Shown here one piece after another: positions 6,813 through 11,098 of a stretch of 11,098 bases of DNA. Each line of letters begins with the position of its first letter. Position 1 is the first letter of the stretch. Location of the stretch: positions 1 to 11,098 of the forward strand of contig CADCDV010000013.1 of assembly GCA_902800255.1 (NCBI GenBank), in the 5' to 3' direction. The position numbers and the translations under genes are program-made. This DNA is from an uncultured Erysipelotrichaceae bacterium (lineage in GTDB: Bacteria > Bacillota_I > Bacilli_A > RFN20 > CAG-826). Under the pieces are notes generated by a model that saw only the letters and a program-made list of their open reading frames with translations, was not told where the DNA came from and searched no databases.

Positions 6813-8747
6813 TTAGACTATCTGCCAGCCGTCAAAGCGGTTCATGCCTAAGTTGATGGCGAGATAAGCACCTAAGAACACAAGCACTAGAGACACGATC
6901 ATAAGAGGTGTCCTGGTGCTTTTTTCTTTCGCCAAGGTGGAGAAAGAAGAATAGAAGACTGACATCGCCCAGATTCCGGCAAGAGGCCAGAAGTACAAGA
7001 TGTAGCGCATGCAGACACCACCAAGGGAATACATGAGCCAAGTAAGGATGAAGAGAAGGAATGGAGGAAGGATGAGATAGAGCCACTCATCATATTTCTT
7101 ATTGGCCAATAGGCCTATTGGGAGAAGGAGAGCGAGATAGACGGTTGGGTTAGCAAGCACGCCAACGGAATCGGTGATATAGACATGCGTCTCATGGGCC
7201 AGTATCACATTCTGAGTAGTGAAGAATGGGAACTTGTCAAAGGCAAAAAACCCTGCAAAACCCACTTGTTGTATGTTTTCGGAGAAGACTGGCTGTTGCC
7301 AGAAATAATGGTAGAAGGCATTGAAGAAACCTTCGCCCGTGACCTTGTTCGTCCTTGGGTCATTGATGGTGAGCTGGTAGTTCGATCCGAATTCGGTGAA
7401 GCTGCCAAAACGGAGATAGTTGTATCCTGCTAAGGCAATGCCTCCGAGGAGAAGAACAGCGCCGAAAGAGATGAGAGGGAAAAGATCTTTCTTCTCCCCT
7501 TTCGTTAGTTTCGTCCTTCCTTCGAGGATGTATCTCACGAGGAATGGAACGACAAGAAGAGCAAGGATGCCAACCTCTGGCCTTGAGCCCATGATGAGGA
7601 CATAGAATAAAGCGGATAACCCCCAGTAGAGATGCTGTTTGAATTTCTCATGCTTAAGTCCTTCGAAGAAGTAAGAAAGGAAGAGCGCCATTCCCGCTGC
7701 CGCATAGGCAAATGGGATACGGTACTTCCAATCCGTCCATCTGAAGTTGAGGAAGTTATATCCAAGGGTTGAGACAAAGATGAGGAAGCTGAAGACGTAG
7801 AAGAACCAGCTTGGGAGATTTGCAGCATATTTCTCTTTGAGAACAAGCGAGAGCCTAAAGATGCCATAGGCATAAAGGACGCTTGCTAGTGCAAGTGAGA
7901 AAAGGCCATTTGGAACAAGTGTGAACCCTGAAAGAATATAGACAGGGAACATCACAAAGAAGATTGGGGCAACACCATAGTAGGAATAGTAATTCCCGTT
8001 GTAATAGACGGTGTCCCATAAATATGGGATTCCAATTCTTTCACTTGGATTATATGGATTAGAGAGAGTCGCTAAACGAGGATCAGGTTCAGTCATCAGA
8101 TGAAGATGTCCATGCATGAAAGCGTCGAACTGGTTGTAATAGAGATATGGGTTATCCTCGAGATATTTGAGGCCATCTTCGAACGGATAGGCGTCAAAGA
8201 AGTTCTCTGGATGGGCTGCGGTGAAGAAAAGGAAGATGATGAAGAAAGAGACAAAGGCTACTCTGATGACCGAGAGGTCTTTATGTTCCGCATAGGATTT
8301 GCTGAGGTTTCCAACCAAATAAGCAAGGAGGGCAAACGCTCCTAACCTCATTCCGGAAAGAAGATAGATGGACCAACTCTGGAAGAGAGTTATTTCAAAG
8401 ATGAAACCAAGGAGAGCGATCGCGGCTTTGGCAATTGGCGCAGCCGATTCCCTTCCTAATTTCTTCCAATTGAGCTTGATGAGAGGAGTCATCTCTCTAC
8501 CTAGAAGCGAGATAAAAATATCACCGACAAGGATATTTGCCGGCATCACTTCGCTTGAACCAAGGCCAATTAGACCGGCGATCAGCGAAAGGAGAACGCC
8601 CGCCCCAAGATTGACGAGTTCTTCTTGAACAAGTGGATTCTTAAAAGAAAGCTTCTCTTCTTTCCTTTTGAGGAATCTGACAAGGAAAAAGACCCCGTTA
8701 ATGAGCAAGGGGGCGACAAAAGCAAAGACGAATAATGCCCATTTCAT
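6813..8747 (-). CDS. large GT-C-like polytopic membrane protein
   Basis: This 644-residue protein has about thirteen hydrophobic segments. After roughly four or five N-terminal helices comes an outer loop with YYNQFDAFMHGHLHL (203-217), NPYNPSER (230-237) and WDTVYYNGNYYSYYG (244-258). Later landmarks are GSRPE (387-391), YNYLRFGSFTEFG (442-454) and MRYILYFWPLAG (580-591). I recognise this set from a family of bacterial GT39-like membrane proteins presumed to be lipid-linked-sugar glycosyltransferases; the acidic residues of the loop would be catalytic. Function is inferred, and the substrate is unknown. It is the last gene of the serC-serA operon, starting three bases after the stop of the preceding TIM-barrel gene. 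A GGAGG lies 12 bases before ATG, longer than ideal. Its stop abuts that of the convergent gene at 6812, with its terminator at 6768-6798. Confidence 0.7.
   Translation of the reverse strand: MKWALFVFAFVAPLLINGVFFLVRFLKRKEEKLSFKNPLVQEELVNLGAGVLLSLIAGLIGLGSSEVMPANILVGDIFISLLGREMTPLIKLNWKKLGRESAAPIAKAAIALLGFIFEITLFQSWSIYLLSGMRLGAFALLAYLVGNLSKSYAEHKDLSVIRVAFVSFFIIFLFFTAAHPENFFDAYPFEDGLKYLEDNPYLYYNQFDAFMHGHLHLMTEPDPRLATLSNPYNPSERIGIPYLWDTVYYNGNYYSYYGVAPIFFVMFPVYILSGFTLVPNGLFSLALASVLYAYGIFRLSLVLKEKYAANLPSWFFYVFSFLIFVSTLGYNFLNFRWTDWKYRIPFAYAAAGMALFLSYFFEGLKHEKFKQHLYWGLSALFYVLIMGSRPEVGILALLVVPFLVRYILEGRTKLTKGEKKDLFPLISFGAVLLLGGIALAGYNYLRFGSFTEFGSNYQLTINDPRTNKVTGEGFFNAFYHYFWQQPVFSENIQQVGFAGFFAFDKFPFFTTQNVILAHETHVYITDSVGVLANPTVYLALLLPIGLLANKKYDEWLYLILPPFLLFILTWLMYSLGGVCMRYILYFWPLAGIWAMSVFYSSFSTLAKEKSTRTPLMIVSLVLVFLGAYLAINLGMNRFDGWQIV
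6882..6925 (+). terminator. rightward intrinsic terminator embedded in the opposing membrane-protein gene
   Basis: AAGCACTAG (6882-6890) pairs with CTGGTGCTT (6913-6921), with one U-G wobble. After a single bulged A, GACAC (6892-6896) pairs with GTGTC (6908-6912), closing an 11-base loop. A run of six T (6920-6925) and CTTT follow. The stem starts 69 bases after the stop of the rightward glycosyltransferase, inside the 3' coding region of the leftward gene. Confidence 0.75.
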
Positions 8748-8750
8748 GGT

Positions 8751-9527
8751 TTATAGATTCCTCCAGAAAGGAACTGATTTTCTAAGGTCTTCCTTCGATT
8801 TGACTTCAAGAAGGACGTAAGCGTCGTTCTTCTTGGCCATCTCTTTGAATTCCTTTAGCTTCTCGCCAAGGGTTCCTTCACCTAAAGCGAGATGGTTTCT
8901 TTTCCCATCCGAATCATGAATATGGAATTCGTCGAATTTGAGAGGGAGAGATTTCGATAATTTGTATAGCCAATCACCCATCACAGCATCGTGTCCGATG
9001 TCGAAATTGAAATGGAAGCCAGCGTTCATCTCATCGCGGTAGACATCTTTGAGGAATGAAGCGCCAGGACAGGTATCGGTGTTCTCGATGACAAGCTTGA
9101 TGCCTCTTTTCTCGCAGATCTCTTTGGCTTTCGTATAAGCAGGGATAAGCCTCTTGATGTAAGAGTCATATTCCTTCTCGTAAACGTAGTTCCTCTTGCC
9201 GGAAATGGTGACGAGAGGACCGCCGTTGTTATGGAAGTTCATCATCTTCACATAACCTTCTCCCAAAGAGGCGTATCTCTCTAAGAGTTTGAGGTAGCCT
9301 TCCACCACTTCAGGATATGATCCTAAATCGGCTTCGTCATAGAAATGAAGCGTGATTTGCAGGGGATATTTCTTTAAAAACTCAGGAATTTTGCCTTCTT
9401 CCATCTCTTTTCGACAATAGGAAAAGTTGAGGTTCAACTCCACAAAGTCGAGCTCTAATTCCGTAGCTAATTTGAGATTCTCCTCGATGGTGTTGAACTC
9501 AAAGAGGATCGGCATTCCTACTTTCAT
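8751..9527 (-). CDS. sugar phosphate isomerase/epimerase-like TIM-barrel protein
   Basis: A 258-residue protein of the xylose isomerase-like TIM-barrel superfamily (AP endonuclease 2 type, PF01261). Strand ends carry residues able to bind divalent metal or sugar: H61 in TLHFYDE, E148 in LVIENTD, D176 and H179 in NFDIGHD, H202 and H204 in FHIHDSDGKR, and E241 in LLEVKS. This is the usual metal-ligand layout, so an active isomerase, epimerase or related enzyme is likely; endonuclease IV itself is less likely because its fuller set of metal ligands is not evident. The gene lies two bases downstream of serA and three bases upstream of the membrane-protein gene, so it is surely co-transcribed. No clear Shine-Dalgarno is visible before ATG (the preceding bases are TCAAGTAACC), so translation probably depends on coupling to serA. 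Its substrate, and any link to serine synthesis, is unknown. Confidence 0.75.
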   Translation of the reverse strand: MKVGMPILFEFNTIEENLKLATELELDFVELNLNFSYCRKEMEEGKIPEFLKKYPLQITLHFYDEADLGSYPEVVEGYLKLLERYASLGEGYVKMMNFHNNGGPLVTISGKRNYVYEKEYDSYIKRLIPAYTKAKEICEKRGIKLVIENTDTCPGASFLKDVYRDEMNAGFHFNFDIGHDAVMGDWLYKLSKSLPLKFDEFHIHDSDGKRNHLALGEGTLGEKLKEFKEMAKKNDAYVLLEVKSKEDLRKSVPFWRNL

Positions 9528-9529
9528 GG

Positions 9530-10681
9530 TTACTTGATGATTCTGACACGAAGGACGCCTGGGACTTTGAGAAGGTCTTTCTCATCGACTTCTTTATCCG
9601 CATCGATGATGGTGTAGGCGTATTCGTTCCTTGATTTATTGACGAGGGAGGCGATGTTTCCTCCGTCACGGGAGATGATAGTTGTGAAGTTATTGATCAT
9701 GCCAGGGATGTTCTTATGGTTGATGCAGATTCTGACCCCTTGGCCTTTCTTGCCAGCATCCGTGGCAGGATAGTTGACCGAGTTCGTGATGTTGCCGTTC
9801 TCAAGGTAATCTTTGAGTTCGGCGATGGCCATAAGGGCGCAGTTGTCCTCCGCCTCTTCGGTTGACGCACCAAGATGTGGGAAGCAAAGGGTGTTAGGCA
9901 TCTTGACGACATTCGGGTTAGCGAAGTCGGTGATGTATTTCTTGATTTTCCCTTCTTCGAGGGCCTTAGCAAGAGCCTTCTCATCGATAATGCCATCACG
10001 GGAAAGGTTAAGGATGGTCGCTCCGTCTTTCATCTTTCCGATGAGCTCATCCCCTACCAAGCCTTTGGTCGAGTCGGTAAGAGGGATATGGACAGTGAGG
10101 AAATCAACGTCTTTGACCGCTTCCTCTAAAGAGGAGACATAAGTGACTCTCTTGTTGAGGAGCATGGCGTTATGGATTGATAGATATGGGTCATAGCCAA
10201 CGACCTGCATGCCTAAATCGACGCAGGCATTGGCGACAAGCACGCCAATCGCGCCTAAACCAAGGACAGCGATGCTCTTGTGGAAGATTTCGTTGCCGGC
10301 GAATTGGGATTTGGCTTTTTCAGCGGTTTTGGAGATATTCTCGTCTTCTTTGTTTTCTTTGACCCAGAGGCTGCCACCGATGATGTCACGGCTGGCGAGC
10401 ATTAAGGAGGCAATGACGAGTTCTTTGACGGCATTGGCGTTAGCGCCTGGTGTATTGAAGACCACCACGCCTTTCTCAGCGTAATCGGCGAGAGGGATAT
10501 TGTTGACTCCAGCACCCGCTCTAGCGACGGCAAGGATGCCTTCTGGAAGAGCCATCTCATGCATCTTGGAGCTTCTGACGAGAATCGAATCGGCTTCGTT
10601 AAGGGATTCGACGGTTTTGTCAGCGTCCTTAAGGGTGGCTAAAGCGACCTTTGAGATCTTATCTAAGCAATAGGCTTTCAT
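9530..10681 (-). CDS. serA: D-3-phosphoglycerate dehydrogenase with C-terminal ACT domain
   Basis: A 383-residue D-2-hydroxyacid dehydrogenase that oxidises 3-phosphoglycerate to 3-phosphohydroxypyruvate with NAD, the first step of serine synthesis. The substrate-domain segment ARAGAGVNNIP is at 53-63, the NAD loop GLGAIG at 141-146 with its acidic partner D164, the catalytic Arg in NLSRDGIID (R228), and the catalytic His in FPHLGAST (H269). The usual DVFE motif with the catalytic Glu is replaced by TDFANP (251-256), a pattern I recall from a short Firmicutes subtype. Residues from about 316 form an ACT domain (RICINHKNIPGMINNF), likely for serine feedback. AAGGAG about nine bases before ATG and zero spacing to the serC stop (CTC TAA ATG) indicate a coupled operon. 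Confidence 0.93.
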   Translation of the reverse strand: MKAYCLDKISKVALATLKDADKTVESLNEADSILVRSSKMHEMALPEGILAVARAGAGVNNIPLADYAEKGVVVFNTPGANANAVKELVIASLMLASRDIIGGSLWVKENKEDENISKTAEKAKSQFAGNEIFHKSIAVLGLGAIGVLVANACVDLGMQVVGYDPYLSIHNAMLLNKRVTYVSSLEEAVKDVDFLTVHIPLTDSTKGLVGDELIGKMKDGATILNLSRDGIIDEKALAKALEEGKIKKYITDFANPNVVKMPNTLCFPHLGASTEEAEDNCALMAIAELKDYLENGNITNSVNYPATDAGKKGQGVRICINHKNIPGMINNFTTIISRDGGNIASLVNKSRNEYAYTIIDADKEVDEKDLLKVPGVLRVRIIK

Positions 10682-11098
10682 TTAGAGATGCTCCTTTTCG
10701 AATTCCTTCATGAACTCAACGAGGGCTTTGACGCCTTCGAGGGTCATGGCGTTATAAATCGAAGCGCGCATTCCTCCAACGGCTCTATGGCCTTTGATGG
10801 AGATGATGCCGTGCTTTTTCGCTTCTTCGCAGAATAAAGCGTCTAGTTCAGGATCCTTCGTCTTGAAGGTGACGTTCATGATTGAACGGCTATCTTTATC
10901 TGCAACAGCGATGTATTTCGAATGGTCAAGGTAATCGTAGAGATATTGGGCTTTCTCAACGTTTCTCTTCTTCATTTCTTCAAGACCGCCTTGTTTCTTA
11001 AGCCACTTGAAGACCAGCCCGCAGATGTAGATGTTGTAGCAGGGAGGCGTGTTGTAGAGGGAATCCGCGTCCGCATGCGTCTTGTAGGTGAGCATGGT
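10682..11098 (-). CDS. serC: phosphoserine aminotransferase, C-terminal part
   Basis: The last 138 codons of a leftward gene are visible; it continues past the right edge. An internal ATG at 11095 should not be taken as the start, because the preceding codon (ACC, Thr) and following MLTYKTHADADSLYNTPP match the interior of SerC just after the PLP-lysine region. The conserved C-terminal block GHRAVGGMRASIYNA is present near the end. SerC is a PLP enzyme that transaminates 3-phosphohydroxypyruvate to phosphoserine with glutamate; the family is about 360 residues, so roughly 220 N-terminal residues, including the PLP lysine, are outside the window. It is followed directly by serA, which makes its substrate. 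No phosphoserine phosphatase gene is visible downstream. Confidence 0.93.
   Translation of the reverse strand, partial: TMLTYKTHADADSLYNTPPCYNIYICGLVFKWLKKQGGLEEMKKRNVEKAQYLYDYLDHSKYIAVADKDSRSIMNVTFKTKDPELDALFCEEAKKHGIISIKGHRAVGGMRASIYNAMTLEGVKALVEFMKEFEKEHL

Noticed and set aside
11060..11095. ATG at 11095 as the start of a short serC-like gene
   Set aside because: The reading frame stays open to the window edge and the upstream codon fits the SerC family, so this Met is internal.

Overview
The window looks like a chromosomal stretch of a low-to-moderate GC, Gram-positive-type bacterium (Firmicutes/Bacilli, possibly a Mollicutes or Erysipelotrichia relative, perhaps from a gut metagenome). 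That placement is inference. It rests on GGAGG-type ribosome sites, AT-rich spacers, TAA as the only stop codon seen (nine of nine gene ends), TGG for Trp, and families familiar in that group. I see no tRNA, rRNA, CRISPR array, transposase or phage gene.

Layout. Positions 1-107 hold the N-terminus of a leftward DegV-like protein. After a 365-bp AT-rich divergent spacer come an ATPase_2/DUF234-type P-loop ATPase (473-1852) and, 8 bp on, a LOG-family phosphoribohydrolase (1861-2382). Next is a broken FAD-dependent oxidoreductase of the amine-oxidase/UDP-galactopyranose-mutase-like type (2494-3955). A strong bidirectional terminator (about 3976-4005) separates it from a leftward GtrA-domain membrane protein (4004-4939). 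A divergent control region follows, then a rightward GT-C-type membrane glycosyltransferase (5085-6812).

The right part is a compact leftward operon, read from the right edge: serC (cut by the window end), serA, a TIM-barrel sugar isomerase/epimerase-like protein, and a second large GT-C-type membrane protein ending at 6813. The gene junctions are only 0, 2 and 3 bp.

How the genes fit together. SerC and SerA are consecutive serine-biosynthesis enzymes. The oxidoreductase, the GtrA protein and the two polytopic GT-C proteins suggest envelope glycan or lipid-linked sugar work. The ATPase and LOG genes look like a small separate unit.

Most notable observations: (1) the oxidoreductase has lost about 40 conserved residues together with a frame change, which indicates an internal deletion or an assembly error; (2) two convergent genes abut with no spacer, and a good intrinsic terminator for each strand lies inside the coding sequence of the opposing gene; (3) three clean inverted repeats sit on candidate promoters; (4) the ATPase C-terminal domain seems to have lost the nuclease-like residues of its family. 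I found no convincing new multi-gene system; most of the content is ordinary.
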